This document shows positions 11,025 to 19,002 of a stretch of DNA of 64,000 nt, piece by piece. The notes beneath the pieces are model-generated. The model worked only from the letters and a program-made list of their open reading frames with translations, was not told the origin of the DNA and did no database searches. The DNA comes from Pseudomonadota bacterium (lineage in GTDB: Bacteria > Pseudomonadota > Alphaproteobacteria > Rhizobiales > Xanthobacteraceae). The stretch is from assembly GCA_018240595.1 (NCBI GenBank), contig JAFEFL010000026.1, positions 1 to 64,000 of the forward strand, given 5' to 3'. The translations under genes and the position numbers were made by a program. Positions within the stretch are counted from its first letter, which is position 1; each line of letters begins with the position of its first letter.

Positions 11025-11783
11025 ATGGCAAAACCAGCCGTCGTTCTCGTAGGCGCCGATAAAGGCGGGGTCGGCAAGACTACGGTCGCCCGGACCTTGC
11101 TGGACTATTTCGGCGCCCATCACACGCCAACCCGGGCGTTCGACACCGAATCGCCGCGCGGCACGCTGAAGCGCTTTCACCCGCAACTGACCGAGGTCGT
11201 CGATGTGACCGAGGTCGCCGACCAGATGAAGATCTTCGACACTTTGGGCACCACGCCCGCCCAGGTGACGGTGATCGACATCCGCGCCGGCCTCTTGTCG
11301 CCGACCTTGCAGGCGCTGAGCGACATCGGCTTTCTCGAGTCCGCCAAGAAGGGCCAGATCACCTTCGCGGTCTTCCACATCCTCGGGCCGTCGATCGCCT
11401 CGCTGCAGGAGATCGCCGAGACCGCGACCTTCGTCGGCGATGCCAGCTACTTCCTGGTGAAGAACCACATCAACGATACCTCGTTCTTCGACTGGGATCC
11501 GGCGACCTACAATTCCTACTTCAACCAGATCAAGAACGCGCAGGACATCACCATCCCGAAGCTGAACGAGATGGCGACCGAGCAGGTCGAAGTGGCGAGT
11601 GTGCCGTACGTGCAATTCGTCGCCAACAAGACCGGCGGCGGCGACGCCGCGAACTACTCCTTCGTGCTGCGCGGCTATGTGCGGCACTGGCTCGGCCAGG
11701 TGTGGGGCGAATATGACCGGGTCAAGCTGGTCGATCTGCTGGCGCCGAAGCAGGAGAGTCCGGTGCGCCAGGCCGCGGGCTGA
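11025..11783 (+). CDS. ParA/MinD-like P-loop ATPase of unknown function (first of a tandem pair)
   Basis: 252-aa protein with a deviant Walker A box, VGADKGGVGKTT, holding both the signature Lys (K13) and the P-loop Lys (K18) of the ParA/MinD/Mrp group. A Walker-B-like VTVIDIRAG follows near residue 85. The C-terminal half, with TYNSYFNQIKNAQDI and VQFVANKTGG, does not resemble ParA, MinD or NifH that I can name. It is paralogous to the next gene: both share an FDxxxxxxTLKxF pattern after the P-loop and a QM-x-(I/L)-FD-x-L block. No ParB gene or obvious partner is adjacent. A terminator lies just after it, so the two paralogues are probably separate transcripts or partly uncoupled. Function is not known to me. 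Confidence 0.8.
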   Translation: MAKPAVVLVGADKGGVGKTTVARTLLDYFGAHHTPTRAFDTESPRGTLKRFHPQLTEVVDVTEVADQMKIFDTLGTTPAQVTVIDIRAGLLSPTLQALSDIGFLESAKKGQITFAVFHILGPSIASLQEIAETATFVGDASYFLVKNHINDTSFFDWDPATYNSYFNQIKNAQDITIPKLNEMATEQVEVASVPYVQFVANKTGGGDAANYSFVLRGYVRHWLGQVWGEYDRVKLVDLLAPKQESPVRQAAG

Positions 11784-11809
11784 GACCGGCGAGGATTTCT
11801 AATGCGCGG

Positions 11810-11843
11810 GCGGCGCCGGATTGAACAACGGCGCCGCTTTTTT
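11810..11843 (+). terminator. Rho-independent terminator after the first P-loop gene
   Basis: An 8-bp GC stem, GCGGCGCC (11810-11817) with GGCGCCGC (11830-11837), and a 12-nt loop are followed by six T residues. It sits 26 nt after the stop codon at 11783, in the right orientation to end that transcript. Confidence 0.85.
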
Positions 11844-11930
11844 GTGCCTCCCTGCACCGGTCACTATGCTCTACTGAAGACCGGGACGATTCTCCGCCAT
11901 TGGCGGCGTCTGTGATTGTGGCTTCGGGCG

Positions 11931-12650
11931 ATGTCGATCCGACATTCCATCTATCTCGTTGCTTCGCCGCGCGCGCGCGTCGGCAAGACGCTGCTGTCGC
12001 GGCTGCTGATCGACTATCACAAGCATGAAGAGCGCGAGGTTGCCGGCTTCGATCTCAATACCGGCGACAACACGCTGAAGCAGTTCGCGCCGGACGGTGT
12101 CGCGGCGGCCGACATCGGCAGCGTGAAAGGCCAGATGGCGCTGTTCGACCATCTCGTCAGCGAGCAGGGTGGCGGCAAGGTCGTCGACGTCGGCAGCGAC
12201 ATATTCAAGAATTTCTTCGATCTCGCCTTTCGCATCGGCCTCGTCGAGGAAGCTCACAAGCGCAACATCGCACCGGTCATTTTATTCATCGTCTCGTCGG
12301 ACAAGCAATCCGCCGACGCCTATGGCGACCTCCGGGCCCGCTTCCCGGGCGCGGCGCTGACGCCGGTGCATAACGAAATGCTCGGCTTGGCACAGCACCG
12401 CGACCGATTTCCGCCATCGGCGCAAAGCGGTGCCATCCTGCGCATGCCGGTGTTGAGCGCGAGCCTGCGCAAATATATCGAGACGCCGCCGTTCGGCTTT
12501 GCCGACGAACAGCTCGCCAATGCGCGGCATATTCCGCTCGAAGCCCACATCGAAATCCAGCGCTGGCTGCGCAAAGCCTATCTGGAATTCCGCGAGCTCG
12601 ACCTGCGCATTCTGCTCGGCCAGTTGCAGACCTCGCTGCGACTCGACTGA
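11931..12650 (+). CDS. Divergent P-loop protein, paralogue of the preceding ATPase
   Basis: 239-aa protein. Its P-loop reads ASPRARVGKTLLSR: the GKT core is intact (K19) but the signature Lys that ParA-family enzymes use across the dimer is replaced by Arg (R14) and the usual GG by AR. A Walker-B-like VVDVGSD follows near residue 80. The middle, with FDLNTGDNTLKQFAP and GQMALFDHL, lines up with the neighbour's FDTESPRGTLKRFHP and DQMKIFDTL, so duplication followed by divergence is likely. The C-terminus is helical and basic/acidic mixed. The ATG at 11931 was chosen over a GTG 15 nt upstream because MSIRHSIYLV begins the first strand. No function is assigned. Confidence 0.75.
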   Translation: MSIRHSIYLVASPRARVGKTLLSRLLIDYHKHEEREVAGFDLNTGDNTLKQFAPDGVAAADIGSVKGQMALFDHLVSEQGGGKVVDVGSDIFKNFFDLAFRIGLVEEAHKRNIAPVILFIVSSDKQSADAYGDLRARFPGAALTPVHNEMLGLAQHRDRFPPSAQSGAILRMPVLSASLRKYIETPPFGFADEQLANARHIPLEAHIEIQRWLRKAYLEFRELDLRILLGQLQTSLRLD

Positions 12651-12788
12651 TTTGATGCATTTTTTAGATGCTTCTCCTTTGATTTCAACGGTTTGCGTCT
12701 AGTTCCCCGCGGGAACGAACGTCGCGTCCCGGCGTTTTCTTCGGCTGACGTCCGCGCGGGGAAACCGCCCAACGGAGGAGGCCAGACC

Positions 12789-12926
12789 ATGTGGATCAAT
12801 CTGTTCACCATCGCAGTTGCGATCGCGCTGGGCTTCGGCGCAACGGCGCTGATCATGCAGAATGATCTGACCACTCAGAACGCCGAACCGAAACGCCGCC
12901 GCCGAGTGCCGCGCGTCCGCGGCTAG
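12789..12926 (+). CDS. 45-aa single-pass membrane peptide
   Basis: Small protein starting MWINLFTIAVAIALGFGATA, one transmembrane helix (about 3-24), then a short polar linker and a very basic tail with KRRRRVPRVRG. An AACGGAGGAGG ribosome site lies 6-12 nt before the ATG, the strongest in this area, which supports real translation. It lies 138 nt after the second P-loop gene and 112 nt before an LplT-like transporter, all on the same strand. The basic tail could bind lipid headgroups or nucleic acid, but no function is known to me. Confidence 0.65.
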   Translation: MWINLFTIAVAIALGFGATALIMQNDLTTQNAEPKRRRRVPRVRG

Positions 12927-13038
12927 CCATTCCGCATCGAACACGATGTCAGGCCGCGCCTTGTCAGTGGCGCGGCCTCCTGTGCGCACCCCGGAGAATG
13001 GAGTTCCGGCGCCGCCGATCTTGCTTTAATGGAACGGC

Positions 13039-14319
13039 ATGGCCACGCCGCTCCTTTTCTCACGCCGTTTCGCGCCATTGTTCTGGTGCCAGTTCTTCGC
13101 GGCCTTCAACGATAATTTCCTGAAGACGTCGCTGGTCTTCCTCATCCTGTTCGGCGCCGACGTGACGCCGGGCGAAGCCGAGGTGCTGATCACGATCGCC
13201 AGCGCGATCTTCATCGCGCCGTATTTCTTCCTGTCGGGGTTGGGCGGTGAACTGGCCGACCGCTACGACAAGGCGCGCGTCGCGCAGTGGCTGAAGTTCG
13301 CCGAAATCTTCGTCGCGGCGCTGGCGCTCTATGGCTACATGCACAAGTCGATTGCGGTGATGTTCGTCGCGCTTGGCCTGTTCGGCGTCATCGCCGCGCT
13401 GTTCGGGCCGATGAAATACGGCATCCTGCCGGACCATCTGCCGCCCGAGAAGTTGCCGGCCGCCAACGCGCTGGTCGAGGGCGCGACCTTCATCGCCATC
13501 CTCACCGGCACCATCGTCGGCGGCATTGCCGCGCATCAGGGCGGCGTCCGGGCGTTCGGTCTCCTGGTGATCGGCTTTGCGCTGTCGTGCTGGCTGTCGG
13601 CCTTGCGCATTCCGCCGAGCGGCGAGGGTGCGCCGCACCTGAAGGTCAACGGCAACATCGCGCGCTCGACCGCCGCCATGCTGCGCCACCTGCGCGGCGA
13701 CCCGCGGCTGTGGTGGGGTGCGATGGTGACGAGCTGGTTCTGGCTGGTCGGCATCGTCGTGCTGTCGCTGCTGCCGCCATTGATCAAGTCGCTGATCGGC
13801 GGCAACGAGGACACCGTCACGGCTTATCTCGCGCTGTTCTCGATCGCGGTCGGCGTCGGCTCCGGTCTTGCCGCGGCGATCGCGCGCGGCCGCATCGTCT
13901 TGCGCACGACCTTCGCCGGCGCGCTGCTGCTCGCCGCCTTCGCGCTCGATCTGGGCCTGTCGGCGCTCGGCGCGTCGCCGGCGGCGCCCGGCCAGACGCC
14001 GTCGCAGGTGTTCGCCACCTCGTTCGGCGTGCGCGTCGCCATCGATCTTGCCGGTCTCGCCGTCGCCGGCGGGCTGTTCATCGTGCCGGCCTTCGCCGCG
14101 GTGCAGGCCTGGTCCGACAGCGATTACCGCGCCCGCACGGTGGCGGCGGTGAACGTGCTCAACGCCGCCTTCATGACCGGCGGCACGGTGCTGGTGGCGT
14201 TGTTGCAGAAGTTCGGTGCGACGCTGCCGATGCTGTTTGCCGGCATCGGCATCGCCACCTTCGTCGTCGCGTCGGCGATCTGGCGTACGATGCCGCGTGC
14301 AGGCGCAAATCCGTCCTGA
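13039..14319 (+). CDS. MFS transporter, LplT-like (lysophospholipid flippase family)
   Basis: 426-aa permease with about 12 hydrophobic helices. The N-terminal FFAAFNDNFLKTSLVFLILF and KYGILPDHLPPEKLPAANA are hallmark LplT-family sequences; in E. coli LplT flips lysophospholipids inward for reacylation by Aas. In many alphaproteobacteria this module is the N-terminal part of a very large MFS-PlsC-AMP ligase fusion; here it stops after the transporter, and the next gene is a convergent lyase 3 nt away, so no acyltransferase is fused or adjacent. Substrate specificity is inferred from the family. Confidence 0.85.
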   Translation: MATPLLFSRRFAPLFWCQFFAAFNDNFLKTSLVFLILFGADVTPGEAEVLITIASAIFIAPYFFLSGLGGELADRYDKARVAQWLKFAEIFVAALALYGYMHKSIAVMFVALGLFGVIAALFGPMKYGILPDHLPPEKLPAANALVEGATFIAILTGTIVGGIAAHQGGVRAFGLLVIGFALSCWLSALRIPPSGEGAPHLKVNGNIARSTAAMLRHLRGDPRLWWGAMVTSWFWLVGIVVLSLLPPLIKSLIGGNEDTVTAYLALFSIAVGVGSGLAAAIARGRIVLRTTFAGALLLAAFALDLGLSALGASPAAPGQTPSQVFATSFGVRVAIDLAGLAVAGGLFIVPAFAAVQAWSDSDYRARTVAAVNVLNAAFMTGGTVLVALLQKFGATLPMLFAGIGIATFVVASAIWRTMPRAGANPS

Positions 14320-14322
14320 CGG

Positions 14323-15672
14323 TTACTTCTTCCGCATTGCCAGCACGCGGTCGACCATCTCGCCGGCGACGCCGAGATAGTTGGCCGGATCGACCATCGC
14401 CTCCAGTTCCTTGCGGCTGGCGTGAGACGAGATTTCCTTGTCCTCGGCGAGCAGGTCGATCAGCGGCCGGCCGGTCTTCACGACTTCGCGACAGATGTCA
14501 TAGACGTGGTCGTGCGCGTAGTTGCGGCCCATCTTGTCGCCGAGCTTCATCATCACGGCTTCCGACATGATCAGGCCCTTGGTGATCATGAGGTTCTCGG
14601 CCATCTTCTTCTCGTTGACCTGCAGACCCTCGAGCACGAAGCGGGTCTGCGCCAGCGCGCCGGCCGACAGCATGAAGATTTCCGGCAGCACGATCCATTC
14701 GATTTCCCACGGCCCGGTGGCGCGCTCGTGGTCCTCGACCATGGCTTCCATCAGCGCCGCCGCGTGCTGCTTCACGATCGCGGTCTGCGCGGTGATGTAG
14801 ACCGACGAGATCGGATTGCGTTTCTGCGGCATGGTGGACGACGAGCCGCGGCCCTGGTGGAACGGCTCGTAGACCTCTTCCACCTCGGTTTGCATCAGCA
14901 GCTTCACGTCGAACGCCACCTTGCCGCACGAGCCGGTGACGAGGCCGAGGAAGGCGCCGACCTCGGCGATGCAGTCGCGCACCGTGTGCCAGGAGATCGC
15001 CGGCTGGCCGAGCTTCAATTCCTTCATCAACTCGACCTGGCACTTGAGGCCGTCCTTGCCGAGCGACGACAGCGTGCCGGCGGCGCCGCCGAACTCGCCG
15101 ACCAGCACGCGCTCCTTCAATTGCTTGAGGCGTTCGCGATGGCGCTCGAAGCCGGCCAGGATGGTCGCCATCTTGTAGCCGAAGGTGATCGGCACGGCCT
15201 GCTGCAGGTTGGAGCGGCCGGCCATCGGCGTGTCGCGATATTTCTTCGCCAGCGCCGCGAGCGCCTCGCAGATGGCGTCGATCTCCTGACCGACGATGTC
15301 GAGCGATTCGCGAATCTGCAGCACCGTCGCGGTGTCGGTGATGTCCTGCGTGGTCGCGCCCCAGTGCGACCATTCCCCGAGCTTGTCCTTGCACAACTTC
15401 ACGAGCTGCTGGACGACGGGCAGCACCGGATAGCCGATGCGCTCGGTCGCCTCCTTCAGCTTCGCCATGTCGTATTCCTTGGCGTCGCAGTGCTTGACGA
15501 TCTCGTCGCAGGCTTCCTGCGGAATGATTTTCAGCTTGGCCTGCGCGACGGCCAGCGCCTTCTCGAAATCGAGGTATTTCTGTACCCGGTTCTCGTCGGA
15601 CCAGACCTGGCGCATGGCCGGGGTGGTGAAAATGTCGCGGAAAACGGCTGAATCGAGATAGGTCGACGGCAC
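14323..15672 (-). CDS. Fumarase/aspartase superfamily lyase (adenylosuccinate lyase / carboxymuconate cycloisomerase-like)
   Basis: 449-aa all-helical lyase with the superfamily signature GRGSSSTMPQKRNPIS (catalytic Ser loop), WSHWGATTQDITDTA and AGRSNLQQAVPITFGYK. Members with these blocks catalyse elimination of fumarate or related cis,cis-muconate isomerisation (PurB, PcaB). The length and HWGATTQDI resemble PcaB and the PurB-like paralogues of rhizobia. There is no protocatechuate gene nearby, so the substrate is not decided. The start is a GTG at 15672 with GGAGAG eight bases upstream, giving MPSTYLDSAVF; a longer frame upstream is not family-like. Confidence 0.85.
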   Translation of the reverse strand: MPSTYLDSAVFRDIFTTPAMRQVWSDENRVQKYLDFEKALAVAQAKLKIIPQEACDEIVKHCDAKEYDMAKLKEATERIGYPVLPVVQQLVKLCKDKLGEWSHWGATTQDITDTATVLQIRESLDIVGQEIDAICEALAALAKKYRDTPMAGRSNLQQAVPITFGYKMATILAGFERHRERLKQLKERVLVGEFGGAAGTLSSLGKDGLKCQVELMKELKLGQPAISWHTVRDCIAEVGAFLGLVTGSCGKVAFDVKLLMQTEVEEVYEPFHQGRGSSSTMPQKRNPISSVYITAQTAIVKQHAAALMEAMVEDHERATGPWEIEWIVLPEIFMLSAGALAQTRFVLEGLQVNEKKMAENLMITKGLIMSEAVMMKLGDKMGRNYAHDHVYDICREVVKTGRPLIDLLAEDKEISSHASRKELEAMVDPANYLGVAGEMVDRVLAMRKK

Positions 15673-15810
15673 GGGACGCTCTCCTTGGGTCTTTGCGGCC
15701 CGCGCCTTAGCACGGATCGGACCGGCCCTGCAGGGCCGGTTTAAAGAATCCGTTAACCATAAAAGCCCTAGCCTGCCGGCGTTTCCCGCCCGATTTCCGC
15801 AGGTTGGCCG

Positions 15811-16437
15811 ATGCCCATCGCCCCTACCAGAACCTTGATCGTCGTCGGTGCAGGTCTGATGCTCGCGGCCTGCAACACGACGAATGATCGCGTCGCCGAC
15901 GGCAAAGGGCCCGGCACCCAGGCGCTCGCCATGGTGCCGCCGCCGCCGGACGTGACCGGCTCGATCGGCGGCGCCCGCAAGGAGCCGGAGGCCGCCGAGA
16001 AGAACGCGGATATCGCGGCCAAGCCGGTGGTCAAGCTGCCGGGTGATGAAACCGAATCGGGCACCGCCGGCGGCGCCGCCGAGGCCATGGCCCGCGGCCG
16101 TGAACAGTATCAAGGCAATCATTTCCGTGAGGCCGAGCGCCAGTTTCGCGTAGCGACCGAACTGGCGCCGAAGAGCTCGGAAGCCTGGCTGGGGCTCGCC
16201 GCCTGCTACGACCGCCTGCGCGACTTCGGCAAAGCCGACCGCGCCTACACCAAGGCGCTGGCGATCTCGGGGCCGACCTCGGAAGTGCTCAACAACCAAG
16301 GCTATTCCTACATGCTGCGCGGCGACCTCAAGAACGCCCGGGACAAGCTGCTGGCGGCGCAGCGTCAGGACCCGCGCAACAAATACGTCGAAAACAACCT
16401 CATCCTTCTCGAAACCGCAGAACGCAAAGGCCGTTAG
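15811..16437 (+). CDS. TPR-repeat lipoprotein (TadD-like)
   Basis: 208-aa protein with a lipoprotein signal ending LMLAAC (Cys about 21), a Pro/Ala/Lys-rich linker to about residue 90, and two or three tetratricopeptide repeats at 90-200 such as SEAWLGLAACYDRLRDFGKADRAYTKAL (given in part: WLGLAACYDRL) and NNQGYSYMLRGDLKNARDKL. This layout resembles TadD of Flp pilus systems, but no tad genes are present, so it may be a generic periplasmic scaffold. It is divergent from the lyase gene at 14323-15672. Confidence 0.8.
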   Translation: MPIAPTRTLIVVGAGLMLAACNTTNDRVADGKGPGTQALAMVPPPPDVTGSIGGARKEPEAAEKNADIAAKPVVKLPGDETESGTAGGAAEAMARGREQYQGNHFREAERQFRVATELAPKSSEAWLGLAACYDRLRDFGKADRAYTKALAISGPTSEVLNNQGYSYMLRGDLKNARDKLLAAQRQDPRNKYVENNLILLETAERKGR

Positions 16438-16624
16438 AGGCGCCGTCTGCCGGTCCGGCGGGCTTGCGTCCATCCGCCGCGTTCGGAACCTTGCGATTTT
16501 GTCACGAGCATTCGGGCAAATCCGGCCTACATTGAGTTGAATTGCGGCGCATCAAGCGCCGCATTTTGGCCTGAGCGGGACAGCGCATGGGCCCGGGCCG
16601 TATCGAGGAAGCAAGACCGCCGTC

Positions 16625-17092
16625 ATGTTCGACGCCATTCTGAAATTCATTGGCGAGCTGGGCGACGACGACCAGCGCGCGCAATCCTTTGCCGAAAGCG
16701 ACTACCGGCTCGCCGCCGCGGCGCTGCTGGTCCACACCGCGGCAATCGACGGCGAAATTTCGGAGGTCGAGCGCGCGCGCCTGCACGATGTGATCAAGCA
16801 GCGCTTCAAGCTCGACGACGAGGACACCGATAAGCTTCTCGCCCGCGCCGAAGAGGTCGATGAGCGGGCAGTCGATCTTTATCACTTCACGACGCGGCTC
16901 AACCGTGCGCTGGACGACAAGCAGCGGGCGCGCATCGTCGAGATGATGTGGCAGGTGGTGTTCGCCGATGGCGGCGTTACCGAGTTCGAGGACAATCTGA
17001 TCTGGCGCGCCGCCGATCTGCTCAACGTGACGCGCGAGGAGCGCATCGCCTTGCGCACCCGGGTGGCGGGGGAGCAGGCGGGCGAGGGCTGA
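16625..17092 (+). CDS. TerB-family (tellurite resistance/co-chaperone-like) protein
   Basis: 155-aa helical protein with a TerB domain spanning most of its length. It shows paired acidic clusters typical of the fold: AAIDGEISEVERARLHDVI and VFADGGVTEFEDNLIWRAAD, each with the (D/A)DG motif at a helix start, which in TerB proteins can hold metal. The start ATG at 16625 leads into MFDAILKFIGELGDDD. It is a widespread cytosolic housekeeping form in alphaproteobacteria; its role in tellurite resistance is not implied by the domain alone. Confidence 0.9.
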   Translation: MFDAILKFIGELGDDDQRAQSFAESDYRLAAAALLVHTAAIDGEISEVERARLHDVIKQRFKLDDEDTDKLLARAEEVDERAVDLYHFTTRLNRALDDKQRARIVEMMWQVVFADGGVTEFEDNLIWRAADLLNVTREERIALRTRVAGEQAGEG

Positions 17093-17100
17093 ATTTTCGT

Positions 17101-17202
17101 CATTCCGGGGCGCGAGCGTTAGCGAGCGAACCCGGAGTCCAGCAGCGGCTTCGATATAAAGCTGGATTCCGGGTTCGCGCGTTTCACGCGCGCCCCGGAA
17201 TG
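17101..17202. repeat. Intergenic compound-hairpin repeat, type B
   Basis: The 102-nt element is bounded by a 12-bp inverted repeat, CATTCCGGGGCG at 17101-17112 and CGCCCCGGAATG at 17191-17202. Inside, CGAACCCGGAGTCCAGC and GCTGGATTCCGGGTTCG form a second nested inverted repeat around an AT-richer centre. It fills the space between the TerB and SDR genes. Confidence 0.8.
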
Positions 17203-17222
17203 ACATTTGGTATGGTTCGACG

Positions 17223-18023
17223 ATGAAACCCGTCACCCTCATCACCGGCGCATCGTCCGGCATTGGCGTCGAGCTGGCGCGCATCTTCGCGCGGCACGGT
17301 CACGCGCTGGCGCTGACGGCGCGGCGGGTCGATCGCCTGAATGCGCTGGCCGACGAGATCGAAAAGAGCGGCCAGCCGCGGCCGATCGTCATCGCCGCCG
17401 ATCTCACCCAGCCGCAGCCGTCGCGGCTGATCGGCGAGGCGTTGGCGGCCGCCGGCGCCGAGCCGCAATACGTCGTCAACAATGCCGGCTTCGGTCTGGT
17501 CGGCGGCGCCGCCAAGCTCGACCGCGCCGAGCAGCTTCAGATCATCGACGTCAATCAGCGCGCCCTGACCGATCTGTCGCTCGCTTTCGTGCCGAGCCTG
17601 GAGCGGCATCGCGGCGGTATTCTCAACGTCGGTTCGGTGGCGGGCTTTCTGCCGGGACCGGGCAGCGCGGTCTATTACGCCAGCAAGGCCTACGTGCTTT
17701 CACTGTCCGAGGCGCTGTCGAGCGAACTTGCGCCGCGCGGCATCCGCGTCACCTGCCTGTGTCCGGGGCCGGTTCCGACCGAGTTCGCCGAGCGCGCTGG
17801 GGTGAAATCGAAGATCGCGCCCGGGCCGCTGGTGCACACTGCCGAGATGGTGGCCGACGCCGGCTACCGCGGGCTGATGTCCGGCACGCCGGTGGTGGTC
17901 CCCGGCCTTGGCAACAAGGTGGTCACGCTGCTGGTGCGCATCCTGCCGCGGCGGATGGTCCTGCGCCTGGTCGGGCGGCGGCAGAGCAAGCGGCAATCGA
18001 CGGCCGAGCAGCCGCAAGGCTGA
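17223..18023 (+). CDS. Short-chain dehydrogenase/reductase (classical SDR)
   Basis: 266-aa NAD(P)-dependent oxidoreductase. It has the cofactor motif TGASSGIG (residues 8-15), NNAG (86-89), catalytic S138 in the NVGSVAG strand, and Y151-x3-K155 in YYASK. The NADP-preferring basic pair TARR lies at the end of the second strand. The Arg-rich C-terminus with VRILPRRMVLRLVGRRQSK suggests membrane association, as in several acyl-chain SDRs. The substrate cannot be told. It stands alone between a repeat and tRNA-Ala. Confidence 0.92.
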   Translation: MKPVTLITGASSGIGVELARIFARHGHALALTARRVDRLNALADEIEKSGQPRPIVIAADLTQPQPSRLIGEALAAAGAEPQYVVNNAGFGLVGGAAKLDRAEQLQIIDVNQRALTDLSLAFVPSLERHRGGILNVGSVAGFLPGPGSAVYYASKAYVLSLSEALSSELAPRGIRVTCLCPGPVPTEFAERAGVKSKIAPGPLVHTAEMVADAGYRGLMSGTPVVVPGLGNKVVTLLVRILPRRMVLRLVGRRQSKRQSTAEQPQG

Positions 18024-18066
18024 CCGCAGCCTCCGAGGGGCGCTGGGATCGGTTCTGGGGGATGGG

Positions 18067-18142
<76 letters not shown>

Positions 18143-18365
18143 TTCCCAAAGGCAGAGGACGGAAACCCGTTACCCCCGCGCTTTTTGCTGAGTGGGCGCC
18201 ATTTAGGACCGGGCGTTCGGCCTGTCAAGGACGGGCGGCGCCGGGCAATTCGCCGCCGGCCGCGGCAGCCCCTTTCTTTGCGGTCGCCGAGCGGCTATTC
18301 GTCCCCTCAGCGGTTCCGAACGGCGAACACTTCGCCTGGAAACGCATGAGGTGACGGAGCACGCG

Positions 18366-18656
18366 ATGAACCCCTTTCTCTGGCTCATAGACACGGTCAT
18401 CAGCCTCTATATCTGGATTTTGGTGGCATCGGCCGTTTTGTCCTGGCTCATCGTGTTCAACGTCGTCAACACGCGCAATCCGATCGTCCATTCGATCGGC
18501 AATTTCCTCTACGCGGTGACCGAGCCGTTGCTGCGGCCGATTCGCAACATCATGCCGAATCTCGGCGGCATCGATATCTCGCCGGTCATTCTGATCATCG
18601 GCCTGCTGTTCATCCGCCAGCTGATCTTCTGGCTCTATCTGCAGATCTTTATCTGA
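18366..18656 (+). CDS. YggT-family inner-membrane protein
   Basis: 96-aa protein with two hydrophobic segments (about 5-30 and 70-94) and the family motif TEPLLRPIRNIMPNLGGIDISP (in part: EPLLRPIRNIMP) between them. Start ATG 18366 has a GGAG eight bases upstream; a GTG 15 nt earlier is possible but adds only five residues. YggT proteins are linked to membrane and division-site biology (YlmG in cyanobacteria and plastids). It is followed after 3 nt by a DUF167 gene and then folD, a conserved alphaproteobacterial string. Confidence 0.94.
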   Translation: MNPFLWLIDTVISLYIWILVASAVLSWLIVFNVVNTRNPIVHSIGNFLYAVTEPLLRPIRNIMPNLGGIDISPVILIIGLLFIRQLIFWLYLQIFI

Positions 18657-18659
18657 GGC

Positions 18660-18980
18660 ATGAACCCGCGGCCGTGGTCCGCGGTGGCGGGAGGCGTCGC
18701 GCTCGATGTGCGCCTGACGCCGAAAGGCGGCCGTGACGCCATCGACGGCGTCGAGACGCTCAGCGACGGCCGCAGCGTGCTCAAGGTGCGGGTTCGCGCC
18801 GTGCCGCGCGAAGGCGAAGCCAACGAGGCACTGTGCCGGCTGATCGCGAAATCCCTGTGCGTGGCGCCGCGCCAAGTGGCGCTGACGAGCGGCGCGACAG
18901 CGCGGATCAAGCGGCTGACGATTTCCGGCGACGGTGCCGCGCTGATCGCCGCGCTGGAGATACTGGACGCTTCACGTTAA
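18660..18980 (+). CDS. DUF167 (YggU) family protein
   Basis: 106-aa small alpha/beta protein with the family pattern [38 protein letters not shown] (in part) and [14 protein letters not shown]. YggU is structurally known but functionally uncharacterised. It begins 3 nt after the YggT stop and precedes folD by 22 nt, so the three are likely cotranscribed. Confidence 0.93.
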   Translation: MNPRPWSAVAGGVALDVRLTPKGGRDAIDGVETLSDGRSVLKVRVRAVPREGEANEALCRLIAKSLCVAPRQVALTSGATARIKRLTISGDGAALIAALEILDASR

Positions 18981-19002
18981 TGCTGCAGGCCAAGGGGGCT
19001 TC

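Noticed and set aside
14422..15651. 409-aa open frame on the plus strand
   Set aside because: Antisense to the fumarase-superfamily lyase with its signature loop.
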